This document shows positions 16,855 to 25,268 of a stretch of 33,903 nucleotides of DNA, piece after piece (position 1 is the stretch's first letter; every line of letters begins with the position of its first letter). A program made the position numbers and the translations under genes. The stretch covers positions 1-33,903 of the forward strand of contig JAIBCE010000046.1 in the NCBI GenBank assembly GCA_019694315.1, given 5' to 3'. The DNA is from Sandaracinaceae bacterium (GTDB lineage Bacteria > Myxococcota_A > Polyangia > Polyangiales > Sandaracinaceae). The notes beneath the pieces are model-generated. The model ran no database searches, was not told where the DNA came from, and was given only the letters and a program-made list of their open reading frames with translations.

Positions 16855-17607
16855 CAGAGGACCGGCGCCTCGCAGACGATCGCGGCGCGGTTCGAGCGGT
16901 CGTCGCAGCTCCCGGCGTCCCAGAGGCCGTCGGTGCGAAGCTCGACGCAGCCCGCGACCATCGCGGTGGACGGCTCGCCCACGGCCCAAGCGCCGAAGGT
17001 CGGGCCCGTGCCGTCGATCCACCGATAGTCACCATCTCTCGCCGCGGGCACGCGCGCCGGGTCGTCGGTCAGGCCCATCCACGAGTCCGTGGCAATCCAC
17101 GAGCGCACGCTGTCTTGCTCGGCGGTGTCGGCGAACGCCACGAGATCGTACGAAGGCGCGAAGCCCTGGCAGATCTCGCGCACGAGATCCCACGAGCCCA
17201 CGGCATTGCACACGAGGTAGGTGCGGGCGCCGCGCCGGTGGGACTCGCACACGAGGCTGTCGCCGCCGCTGAGCCCGACGATACAGACGCCCTCGTCGAC
17301 CACGCCATCGCAGTTGTCGTCGCGTCCGTTGCAGCTCTCGACGCTCGGCACGCACACCGGCACGAAGGCGTCGGGCGGTGTGTAGGCATCCGGCAGCACG
17401 TGCGTCAGCCGCGAACGCATCCTCGCTCCACGCGTCGATGGGCTCGAGATCGCTCGCGTCGAGCCCCGCGGCGTCGAGCTCCGAGGACGCATCGATCGCG
17501 CCCGACGCGTCGTCCGCCGGAGGCGGTCGGCGGAAGAGCTCGCTCCGATCGACCACGCAGCCCGAGGAGACGAGCGCGAGCAGAGCAGCAGCGTGGGAGA
17601 GGCGCAC
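16854..17607 (-). pseudogene. C-type-lectin/MopE-motif lipoprotein with apparent frameshift
   Basis: Two frames together make one plausible lipoprotein. From GTG 17607, frame A gives a signal peptide with lipobox SSGC and a DA-rich linker that breaks off near 17400. From about 17392 on, frame B continues with PDAYTPPDAFVP, then a MopE-type motif (CNGRDDNCDGVVDEGVC) and a C-type lectin domain. Lectin signatures are WMGLTD, YRWIDG, WAVGEP, CVEL, DGLWDAGSC and a final IVCE. One missing base around 17388-17400 would join them without losing linker character. This is either a true recent frameshift or a sequencing error. Frame B alone would start with an Arg/Ser-rich, non-signal N-terminus. The stop overlaps the DUF523 start. 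If intact, it would be a surface carbohydrate- or Ca-binding protein. Confidence 0.75.
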
Positions 17608-17706
17608 GGCCCACGGAGCATGCAGCAGGTCGTCGTCGCCTGGAACCCCGCGGCCGGGGAGAGTGGCCCGTTTCCTCGGAGCGCACGGCGCGCCAGGCTC
17701 GCGGGC

Positions 17707-18522
17707 ATGGAGATCCCTTGTCATGTGGTCGACGCCTTCGCGCGGCGCCCCTTCGAAGGCAACCCCGCGGCCGTGTGCGTGCTCGAGGCCTTCCTCGACG
17801 AAGGGACGATGCAGTCGATCGCTGCGGAGAACGCGCTCTCGGAGACGGCCTTCGTGGTGCGACGCGACGACGGCGATCACGATCTGCGCTGGTTCACCCC
17901 CGCGCACGAGGTGGATCTCTGTGGCCACGCGACGCTCGCGACCGCGCACGTGCTGCGGCACGTCGTGGGCGATCGACGAGGCGAGCTCCGCTTCCACTCA
18001 CGGAGCGGTCTCCTGATCGTCCACGCGCGAGAGGATCGCTTCACGCTCGACTTCCCCTCGCGCCCGCCCATCCCGAGCGAGGCGCCACGAGGCCTTCTCG
18101 ACGCGCTCGGCCTCTCGCAAGACGAGCAGCGTGGGGCGGAGATCCTCCGCTCGCGCGATCTCGTGGTGGTGCTGGCGAGCGCGGCGCGCGTGCGCGCGCT
18201 CACCCCGGATCTCGGGGCGATCGGCGCGATGGACTCGCTCTTCGCGGTCTGCGTGACGGCACGCGGCGACGGACGCGACGACGACGTGGACTTCGTGTCG
18301 CGCTTCTTCGCGCCGCGCGAGGGTGTGCCCGAGGATCCCGTCACGGGCTCGGCGCACTGCACGCTCGCGCCGCTCTGGGGCGCGCGCCTCGACAAGAGTG
18401 TGCTGCGCGCGCGGCAGGTGTCCGCGCGGAGCGGTGAGCTCGTCTGCACGCTCGCGGGCGAGCGCGTCCTCCTCGAGGGCACCGCGGTGCTCGTGAAGCG
18501 CGGGACCTTCCTCCTTCCCTGA
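17707..18522 (+). CDS. PhzF-family isomerase/epimerase
   Basis: This is a 271-residue cytoplasmic protein from ATG 17707. The N-terminal hallmark FEGNPAAVCVLE (16-27) and NALSETAFV with E46 as catalytic Glu are typical of the PhzF fold. CGHATLA in the first lobe and EDPVTGSAHC in the second lobe are the conserved loops. PhzF relatives include trans-2,3-dihydro-3-hydroxyanthranilate isomerase and many enzymes of unknown substrate. With no phenazine genes nearby, a general metabolic role is more likely. It is divergent from the lectin-like gene with a 99-bp gap; the PHP-domain lipoprotein follows 51 bp downstream on the same strand. Confidence 0.9.
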   Translation: MEIPCHVVDAFARRPFEGNPAAVCVLEAFLDEGTMQSIAAENALSETAFVVRRDDGDHDLRWFTPAHEVDLCGHATLATAHVLRHVVGDRRGELRFHSRSGLLIVHAREDRFTLDFPSRPPIPSEAPRGLLDALGLSQDEQRGAEILRSRDLVVVLASAARVRALTPDLGAIGAMDSLFAVCVTARGDGRDDDVDFVSRFFAPREGVPEDPVTGSAHCTLAPLWGARLDKSVLRARQVSARSGELVCTLAGERVLLEGTAVLVKRGTFLLP

Positions 18523-18573
18523 CGAGGGAAGACGCGAGGCGCGGATCGCCCTCCGATCGGGCATGATCGGCGG

Positions 18574-20067
18574 ATGCGTGTCTCGCTCGCCCTCTGCTGT
18601 CTGCTCGCGCTGAGCCTGCCTGCGCTGAGCGGCTGTCCCTCGAGCTCACCCGACGACGCGGGCCCGGTCGATCGCGACGTGCCCGTCGAGGACGTGGGGC
18701 TCGACGCGGCCGAGGACGACGCCGGACCGCCGCCTCCACCGTGGCCCGACAGCCTGCCCTCGCTCGCCTCCGTGACGCGACGCGACTACCACCTCGCACG
18801 CGCCATCGTGCATCTCCACTCGCCGCTCTCGCACGACGCGTGCGACGGCGAGGGCTTCGTCGACGGCGCGCTCGCCGACGAGGCGTGCCTCGATCACCTT
18901 CGCTTCGCCGCGTGCGCGCTCCACATGGACACGCTGTGGCTCACCGATCACGCGCCGCACGTGGAGGAGGTGAGCTTCGAGGCCGCGCACTGGGCGACGC
19001 GCCCGGAGGACGACCTCGTGCGCGACGCAGGCGGCGCAGCGATCGCGGCGCACTGGGGCTGCGACGACGGTCATCGCGTGCTCGTCATGGTGGGCTCCGA
19101 GAACGAGATGATGCCGGTGGGCCTCACGCGTCATCCGAGCACCGACCCCGCCGTGCTCGCCGATCCCGCGCGCCTCGGGCCGATCTACGACGCCGACGGC
19201 GCCGAGGCCGCCGCGGTGTTCCGCGAGGCAGGAGGCCTCGTGCTCTATGCGCACACCGAGGGCCACAGCCTCGAGCAGATCCGCGGCTCGAGCCCCGATG
19301 GCATCGAGATCTACAACACGCACGCGAACGTCGATCCCAACATCCGCGAGGAATTCCTCGGCCTCGGGCGTCTCGACTACGCGCCGATGCTGCTCCGCTT
19401 CCAGAACGCGGGCTTTCACCTCGAGCCCGATCTCGCGGTGCTCTCGTTCCTCAGCGAGAACGACAACGCCCTCGACAAGTGGGACACGCTGCTCGCCGAG
19501 GGCCGCACGGTCTTCGGCACGGGCGGCTGCGACGCGCACGAGAACACGTTCAGCACGCTGATGCCCGACGGCGAGCGCGGCGACTCGTACCGCCGGATGA
19601 TGTACTGGCACACACACCACCTCCTCGTGTCGGGCGAGGGCCGCGAGGCGATGATGGAGGCGCTCGGCAGCGGCCGCTTCTACCTGACGTTCGAGGTCTT
19701 CGGCACGCCCGTGGGCTTCGACTTCCGCGCAGACACGGCCCTCGGCGCGACGTGCGAGATGGGTCAACACTGCCCGGCCGGAAGCACGCTGCGTGTGAGC
19801 CGCCCCTCGCTTCCGCCCGGTTTCCCGAGCGATCCCGCGCCTCGCATCACGCTGCGCATCCTCCGCGCCGCGGACGGTGGCGCGGTCGAGGTGGCGCGCG
19901 GCGAGGGTGAGGAGCTCACCTTCGTGGCCGACGAGGTGGGCGTCTATCGCGCGGAGGTGCGCATGGTGCCCGAGCACGCGCGCCCCTACCTCGGACGCTT
20001 CGCGGACGAGCTCGTGCGCGAGGTGCCCTGGGTCTACTCGAATCCCATCGACGTCGTCTGGCCCTGA
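18574..20067 (+). CDS. PHP-domain lipoprotein (predicted metal-dependent phosphoesterase)
   Basis: The gene encodes 497 residues. The signal peptide ends in the lipobox LSGC (C21), followed by a D/P-rich linker to about residue 60. The PHP catalytic motifs can be followed: VHLHSPLSHD (H80, H82, D88), LTDHAPH (D125, H126), VGSENE with E176, a YAHTEGHS His motif, and GGCDAHENTF later. The last 110 residues form a beta-rich domain. PHP proteins bind two or three divalent metals and hydrolyse phosphoesters. This copy is exported, unlike the cytoplasmic histidinol phosphatase and polymerase-associated forms. The substrate is unknown. Confidence 0.82.
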   Translation: MRVSLALCCLLALSLPALSGCPSSSPDDAGPVDRDVPVEDVGLDAAEDDAGPPPPPWPDSLPSLASVTRRDYHLARAIVHLHSPLSHDACDGEGFVDGALADEACLDHLRFAACALHMDTLWLTDHAPHVEEVSFEAAHWATRPEDDLVRDAGGAAIAAHWGCDDGHRVLVMVGSENEMMPVGLTRHPSTDPAVLADPARLGPIYDADGAEAAAVFREAGGLVLYAHTEGHSLEQIRGSSPDGIEIYNTHANVDPNIREEFLGLGRLDYAPMLLRFQNAGFHLEPDLAVLSFLSENDNALDKWDTLLAEGRTVFGTGGCDAHENTFSTLMPDGERGDSYRRMMYWHTHHLLVSGEGREAMMEALGSGRFYLTFEVFGTPVGFDFRADTALGATCEMGQHCPAGSTLRVSRPSLPPGFPSDPAPRITLRILRAADGGAVEVARGEGEELTFVADEVGVYRAEVRMVPEHARPYLGRFADELVREVPWVYSNPIDVVWP

Positions 20068-20130
20068 TCGCGAGCGCGGAGAGCGAGAGCGCGAGGAGCG
20101 ACGGAGTGGCGCATGCCCCCTCCGGCCAAC

Positions 20131-20691
20131 TCACGGCGTGATGCACTCGCAGTGCGGAGCGCGATCGGCCGAGAACACGCAGACCTGGTCGTCGGCGCAG
20201 CGTGGGCCGGCGCCGCAGGTGCACGAGTCGGGATCGACCGAGGTGCACATGTCCGCCCGCGCGCAGAAGCCGCCCGTGCCGAGGCAGAGCGCCGTGGTCA
20301 TGCGACCACCTCCGAGCGAGTCGCTCCACATCTGACAGATCGCGCGACCACGGCCGTCGCACACACCTGCCATGCGCGTGGGCTCCGTGCGTGCGCAGCC
20401 TGCATCGCCCGAGGCCTGCGCGTCCACGCTCTCCGCGGCGTCGCCGGGCGCCCGCGCGTCGTCGGACGTGGCGAACGCGTCGGGCACGGCCTCGCTCGTG
20501 TCGCTCGACGAGGGCGCATCGAGCGACGACGGTGCGTCGAGCGACGACGGTGCGTCGAGCGACGACGGTGCGTCGAGCGAAGAGCCCGTGTCGGCGGAGT
20601 TCGTGCCGCCGTCGCAGCCCGACGAAGCGACGAGGAGGGACAGCGACAGGAGCGACGGGAGCCAGACCTCGAACGAAGCATGCGTGCGCAT
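20131..20691 (-). CDS. Small Cys-rich lipoprotein with SSLDAP repeats
   Basis: The product has 186 residues. ATG 20691 begins a signal peptide ending in SSGC. The linker holds about four tandem SSLDAP units encoded by an 18-bp repeat (20516-20581), then further DA-rich sequence. The mature domain has twelve cysteines in the last 75 residues, with patterns such as CDGRGRAIC, CTCGAGPRC and a final CEC, indicating a small disulfide-stabilised module. No family was recognised. It lies 26 bp downstream of the amidase gene and probably ends that operon. Confidence 0.75.
   Translation of the reverse strand: MRTHASFEVWLPSLLSLSLLVASSGCDGGTNSADTGSSLDAPSSLDAPSSLDAPSSLDAPSSSDTSEAVPDAFATSDDARAPGDAAESVDAQASGDAGCARTEPTRMAGVCDGRGRAICQMWSDSLGGGRMTTALCLGTGGFCARADMCTSVDPDSCTCGAGPRCADDQVCVFSADRAPHCECITP
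20516..20581. repeat. 18-bp coding tandem repeat
   Basis: Units start at 20516, 20534, 20552 and a partial one at 20570. Two are identical (GCGTCGAGCGACGACGGT) and the first differs by one base. They encode the SSLDAP linker units of the small lipoprotein. Near-identity of the units indicates recent expansion. Confidence 0.9.
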
Positions 20692-20717
20692 GCGGCCAGC
20701 ATGACACGCACCGCGTC

Positions 20718-22076
20718 TCACGCAGCGGGCGCGATCCGCGGCCACGGCATCGCCTCCTCGAGCGCGAGTCCGAGCCCGAGCAACGTGGCCTCGTCGTGCA
20801 GACGCCCCGCGAGCTGGACGCCGATCGGGAGCCCGCTCGGGGTGCGCCAGAGGGGCAGAGAGAGCGCCGGCTCGCCCGTGGCATTGAGGATGCCGGTGAA
20901 CGGGAAGTGCTCGCGGATCCGCATGTGGGCGACCTCGAAGTCCACGTCGGTCGCGAGGTATCCGAGCGTGGGTGGCAGTCGGCCGAGGACCGGAGAGAGG
21001 ATCACGTCGTGCTCGCGGTGGCTCGACGCGTACGCTCGCGCGAAGCGGCGCAGTCGCCGCACGCTCGTCGCGAGCGCGCGGGGCTCACGCGCACACCAGT
21101 CCGAGAGGCCACGCGTCCACGGCTCGAGCCGCGCGCGATCGAAGCTCGGATGGACGAGGAGCGCGCCGCCGCGATCCTGGAGAAACGCCAGGAGCGCCCA
21201 ATACCGGACGAAGTCGTCGATGGCCTGGGCCGGAAACGGACAGGCGATCTCCTCCACGCGGTGACCCATGGACTGGCACGCTCGGGCGACCTCCGAGACT
21301 GCCTCTCTCAGCGCCGGATCGACCTCGGTGCCGAGCGGGGAATTCGTGAAATGGGCGATGCGCAGCCCACGCCGGTGCGGTGTCACCGCGCCGAGCGGAC
21401 GCGGCGCGCCGCGCACCCGATCGACTCCCTGCCAGAAGGCCACCGTGTCTCGCACGGTGCGCGTCACGACTCCGTCGACCCCCACGTTGAGGGGAAGGAG
21501 CTGCGAGCCCTCCATGTCGAGGCGCCCGCGCGTGGGCTTGAGGCCCACGAGACCGCACGAGGCCGCGGGGATGCGGATCGAGCCGCCGCCATCGCTCGCG
21601 TGTGCGATCGGCACGACGCCCGCGGCCACGAGCGAGGCCGCGCCGCCCGAGGAGCCGCCGCTCGAGCGCGTGGCATCCCACGGGTTGCGCGTGGGCGGCC
21701 GACCGAGCGGCTCGGTGGTGCCCGTCATGCCGAGCTCGGGCGTGGCGCTCTTGCCGAGGCTCACGAGGCCGAGCGCCTCGAGGTGACGCACGATCGGATC
21801 GCTGCGACGCGACACGACGCCTCGCACCGCCTGTGTGCCCCAGCCGATGGGCACGCCCGCCTGGTGCGCGAGATCCTTCACGAACGTGGGCACGCCGGAG
21901 AAGAGCGCGTCCTCCGGAGGCCGCGCCTGACGCGCGCGCTCGAAGGTCTCGGTGACGATCGCCCCGAGCGGGCCCGCGGCCTTGGCCCGATCGATCGCGG
22001 CCTCGATCACCTCGCGACGCGAGACCTCGCGTCGTCGAATTCGCTCGGCCGTCTCGACGGCATCCCAGTCCTTCAT
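20718..22076 (-). CDS. Amidase-signature-family hydrolase
   Basis: This is a 452-residue cytoplasmic amidase. The Ser-cisSer-Lys triad is complete: K67 in PTFVKDLA, cis-Ser S142 in the GGSSGG segment (140-145), and nucleophile S166 in SDGGGSIRIP (161-170). The 24-residue distance between the two Ser is the family norm. The sequence resembles the 6-aminohexanoate-cyclic-dimer hydrolase and general amidase branch more than GatA, and no gatB or gatC is nearby. It sits 58 bp downstream of the RCC1-repeat lipoprotein gene and 26 bp upstream of the small Cys-rich lipoprotein gene. Confidence 0.92.
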   Translation of the reverse strand: MKDWDAVETAERIRRREVSRREVIEAAIDRAKAAGPLGAIVTETFERARQARPPEDALFSGVPTFVKDLAHQAGVPIGWGTQAVRGVVSRRSDPIVRHLEALGLVSLGKSATPELGMTGTTEPLGRPPTRNPWDATRSSGGSSGGAASLVAAGVVPIAHASDGGGSIRIPAASCGLVGLKPTRGRLDMEGSQLLPLNVGVDGVVTRTVRDTVAFWQGVDRVRGAPRPLGAVTPHRRGLRIAHFTNSPLGTEVDPALREAVSEVARACQSMGHRVEEIACPFPAQAIDDFVRYWALLAFLQDRGGALLVHPSFDRARLEPWTRGLSDWCAREPRALATSVRRLRRFARAYASSHREHDVILSPVLGRLPPTLGYLATDVDFEVAHMRIREHFPFTGILNATGEPALSLPLWRTPSGLPIGVQLAGRLHDEATLLGLGLALEEAMPWPRIAPAA

Positions 22077-22134
22077 GCAGCGACGGTAGGAGAGCGCGCG
22101 CGGCGGGGGAAGCCCCAGCGCCGCGAGGCCGGGG

Positions 22135-23718
22135 TCACGGCGCGCAGACGCGGACCACGTCGGACGGCCCGACGGACGCGACGCCCGCGTTCACCTGCCC
22201 TTGGGCGTCGTCTCCCCAGCAGTACAGCGCCCCTCCCAGCGTGATGGCGCAGCTGTGTCGGACTCCGGCACCGATGCCGACCACCGGTCCGAGGTCGATC
22301 ACCGTCGGCACGTCGATCGAGTCCCCGAGCTGAGCGGCGATCTGCCGGGATTCGTTGGCGCCCCAGCAATGCATCACGTCGTCCACCGTGAGCGCGCAGG
22401 TATGGAGTCCACGGGCTGCCACGGAGAGCGCCCGATATCGGGCTGTCCCGACACGCTCGAAACGCACGCGCATCTCTCGATCTCCGAGACCGAGCGAGCC
22501 TTCGAGGTTGCCACCCGTGCACCAGAGTCCCCCCGCGTCGTCGAGCGCACACGTGTGCACGAACCCCCCGTCGACCTCGACGACCCGAACCGACTCGAGC
22601 CCGGTCGTCTCGGTCGGCGTGGTCACGGCGGCAGACGTCGCGCCGAGGCCCAGCTGTCCTGTGTCGTTTCCGCCGAAACAGAGCAGCCGCCCCGTGTCGA
22701 GCACGACGCATCCGTGCGTGTGACCGAGCCCGACGTCGACCGCGCCCGTGCCCACGAGCATCGCGGGACGCACGATGTCATCGGTGATCGCGCCGAGCCC
22801 GAGGAATCCCTCCGCCGTGTTCCGCCCCCACACGAAGGCCGCGCCCGTGCTCGACACCAGTGCACTGCCGATGAACCCCGTGTCGAGGTGCCCTGCGCCC
22901 GCACCGAACGCCGATGTGGGTGTGCCGGACGGAATCGCCGCGCCGTCACCCAACTGGCCTTCCCAGCCGCGGCCCCAGCAGACGACCCCCGTGTCCGTCC
23001 GCGCGCAGACGTGCTCGTGGGAGCCGTTGATCTCTCGCGCTGCGCCGACGGCGACGGCCGGCGCGCGAGGGGAGGTTCCCGCCCCGAGCGGCCCCGTGCC
23101 GGTCTGACCGATCGTGTGATTGCCCCAACAGAGCACGTCCCCTCCACTGCGGATCGCGCAGGTGTGGGTGTCGCCGGGCTGCACGGCCTCGAACGGGCTC
23201 GCCGCCGCGCACACGCCGCTCGCACATGCATCGCCGAGACACGAGCAGGCTCGGCACGTACGCCCTGCGGCGCCGCACTGCTCGAGCGCGTCGCCGGAAT
23301 GACAGGCCCCCACCACGGGATCCCAGCATCCGGTGCAGCAGCTGCCTGCGCGGCAGATCCCACCCGGGCATGCGGTCCCCTCGAGGCATGCGCCCGTGTC
23401 GAGGGTCGCGTCGCGAGCGGCATCGACGGCAACGTCGGACGTCGGCGCGTCGATCGAGGCGGCGTCCGCCGAGGGGGCCGCATCCCTGGGATCGTAGGAG
23501 AGGCGACCACAGCCCGTGCCGCCGCCGAGGGCCGTGCCGCCGAGGACGAGGAGCCACGCGCCCAGGAGGCCGCGACGTGGCCCCCCCCACAGCCCCACTC
23601 CCTGGCCCCGAGCCGTGGGAGGTGTCTCGCAGGGAAGCCGCCGTCGCTGCCGACGACACGGGGGTCTCGCACTCGTTCCGACCGGCGCCGCACGAGCGCC
23701 CCCTCGACCCTCTCGCAT
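22135..23718 (-). CDS. RCC1-repeat lipoprotein
   Basis: The gene encodes 527 residues if started at ATG 23718, which has GAGGT five bases upstream and lies 8 bp after the stop of the beta-helix gene. A GTG at 23598 would give a more usual signal peptide; in both cases the lipobox is GTGC. Then come a DA-rich linker and a Cys-rich block of about 70 residues. Seven RCC1-like blades follow, each with the form (H)xCAxxxxGxxxCWGxNxxGQLGxG. This is a beta-propeller like those of many myxobacterial surface proteins annotated as alpha-tubulin-suppressor-like. A ligand-binding or adhesive role is inferred. A run of eight C (23581-23588) lies inside the signal region and is a place where the frame could be misread. 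Confidence 0.83.
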   Translation of the reverse strand: MREGRGGARAAPVGTSARPPCRRQRRRLPCETPPTARGQGVGLWGGPRRGLLGAWLLVLGGTALGGGTGCGRLSYDPRDAAPSADAASIDAPTSDVAVDAARDATLDTGACLEGTACPGGICRAGSCCTGCWDPVVGACHSGDALEQCGAAGRTCRACSCLGDACASGVCAAASPFEAVQPGDTHTCAIRSGGDVLCWGNHTIGQTGTGPLGAGTSPRAPAVAVGAAREINGSHEHVCARTDTGVVCWGRGWEGQLGDGAAIPSGTPTSAFGAGAGHLDTGFIGSALVSSTGAAFVWGRNTAEGFLGLGAITDDIVRPAMLVGTGAVDVGLGHTHGCVVLDTGRLLCFGGNDTGQLGLGATSAAVTTPTETTGLESVRVVEVDGGFVHTCALDDAGGLWCTGGNLEGSLGLGDREMRVRFERVGTARYRALSVAARGLHTCALTVDDVMHCWGANESRQIAAQLGDSIDVPTVIDLGPVVGIGAGVRHSCAITLGGALYCWGDDAQGQVNAGVASVGPSDVVRVCAP

Positions 23719-23726
23719 GCGTGACC

Positions 23727-25196
23727 TCAATACGCTCCGACGTTCGGCGAGCCCGACCAACAGAGCCCTTCGGCATTGCCCGGTGCCCAGTCCACGGGAA
23801 CGCCCCCGCCGATCAGCGGGCTTGCGACGGTAGGACGCAGGTCCGCCGGGGGATCCGCGAATCCGGGATCCAGATCGTAGATCGATGTCGGCTCGCCCGA
23901 GAACGGGACGTCGGTCCCGGTGCGGCTCGGATCACCGGCCGCCCACCAGAGGTTGTGGTCCATCACCAGGCCCTCGGGCATGGTCCCGGCAATCGCGTAC
24001 GGCCAGGGCGCGCTCGACGAAAACACGTTGTTGCGCACCACGATGTTGCGGTTGTGGAGCGGCACCTCCGTGGGTGTGCCGCAGTCGAACCCGATGTCGA
24101 GCATGAACATCGCCTGGCTCGGTGCGCTGGAAAGCCAGGTGTTGTGGACGACCTCGCAGTCGTGACAGCTCACGAATCGGAATGCGCGCGCCGTCTCGAT
24201 CATCACGTTGTCCCACGCTCGGACCCCCTCGGCCTCGAAGTCGGCGTCCGTGTGCACGAGGAAGGAGCGACCGGTGCAGTCTCCTCCGACGAGCAGGCCG
24301 AATCCCGTCCGCTCCACGAGGTTCCGATACCAGAAGGAGCGCTGGGAGCCGCCCTTGATCTGGTTGAAGCTCCCTCCATCGTGGGCGTGACACCCTGCGA
24401 CGACGACGTCGTCCACGGCGACGAACGACACGAGGAGATCGTTCTCGCGCGAGGAGTCGAATTCGTCGTCCACCAGGGTGATGTGGCTCGACTGGCTGAA
24501 CTTGATCGCGTGACGTCCCGCGTCGTGGAAGTGGCTGCGGTGGACCACGACGTGGTCAGTCGCATCGAGATAGGGGGCCTCGCCGCTCGCGAAGTTGAAG
24601 ACGTGCGCGCCGTCCGGGGCGCCGTGGAGATCGAGGCCGTCGATCGCGACGTAGCGGGACCGCACGAGCATCATCGACGAGGTTCGCCCGCAGTCGAGCT
24701 CCGCCGCGCCCGGGCCCCCCGCCGAGCGCAACACGATCGGGTGTGCCTCCTCGCCTCGCAGGTCTTCGAAGTACGTGCACACCCCGTCACCGGCATACCG
24801 CCCCGGCTGGAAGCGCACCTCCGTCCCAGGGGTGGCGAGCCGCAGGGCCGCCGCCGTCGTTCGTACGGCCGTGTCGGCGCTGGAGCCGTCGTGCGCGTCG
24901 TCGCCGTCGGGAGCGACGTAGACGACCCGCGACGGCGTGAACCCCACGTACCAGGCGGGAAGGAGCGATCCAGGATCGCCACACGAGGAGGCCATCGCAG
25001 CGTCGGGCCCCCCCGCATCCAGCCCCGGTGCGTCCAGCCCCGGCGCGTCCAGCCCCGGCGCGTCCAGCCCCGGTGCGTCGAGCACACGGGCGTCGCGGGT
25101 CCCTCCCGCATCCTCGTTCCCCGACTCCGGCCCCGGACACCCCGACGCGAGCATCCCGGCAACCACCAGCGTGACGACACCACGGCGAGCGCGCAT
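23727..25196 (-). CDS. Right-handed beta-helix lipoprotein
   Basis: The product has 489 residues. The signal peptide ends in the lipobox ASGC (C20). The linker carries four LDAPG units encoded by a 15-bp repeat (25021-25080). The mature part begins with YVAPDGDDAHDGSS, the DUF1565-type start of parallel beta-helix proteins, and continues with repeated coils of the form (V/I)xxNxxxxxA, for example in HNTWLSS and VRNNVFSSS. Such folds are found in polysaccharide lyases, glycosidases and adhesins. No lyase active-site set was identified. It is probably the first gene of a minus-strand operon with the RCC1-repeat lipoprotein. Confidence 0.8.
   Translation of the reverse strand: MRARRGVVTLVVAGMLASGCPGPESGNEDAGGTRDARVLDAPGLDAPGLDAPGLDAPGLDAGGPDAAMASSCGDPGSLLPAWYVGFTPSRVVYVAPDGDDAHDGSSADTAVRTTAAALRLATPGTEVRFQPGRYAGDGVCTYFEDLRGEEAHPIVLRSAGGPGAAELDCGRTSSMMLVRSRYVAIDGLDLHGAPDGAHVFNFASGEAPYLDATDHVVVHRSHFHDAGRHAIKFSQSSHITLVDDEFDSSRENDLLVSFVAVDDVVVAGCHAHDGGSFNQIKGGSQRSFWYRNLVERTGFGLLVGGDCTGRSFLVHTDADFEAEGVRAWDNVMIETARAFRFVSCHDCEVVHNTWLSSAPSQAMFMLDIGFDCGTPTEVPLHNRNIVVRNNVFSSSAPWPYAIAGTMPEGLVMDHNLWWAAGDPSRTGTDVPFSGEPTSIYDLDPGFADPPADLRPTVASPLIGGGVPVDWAPGNAEGLCWSGSPNVGAY
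25021..25080. repeat. 15-bp coding tandem repeat
   Basis: Four units of AGCCCCGGyGCGTCs run head to tail and encode the LDAPG linker units of the beta-helix lipoprotein. Units differ only at the y position and the last base. Confidence 0.9.
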
Positions 25197-25268
25197 GGTG
25201 CCAGTCTGCCTGAAGTTCCGGACACACGGGTAGCGCGAGCCGACAGCCGCACATGGGGGCGCGACGCG

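Noticed and set aside
20516..20581. Possible CRISPR-like repeats
   Set aside because: Units are directly adjacent with no spacers and encode a linker; no cas genes.
23581..23588. Frameshift at the eight-base C run in the RCC1-repeat gene
   Set aside because: Signal peptide, lipobox and propeller stay in one frame across the run, so no shift is needed.
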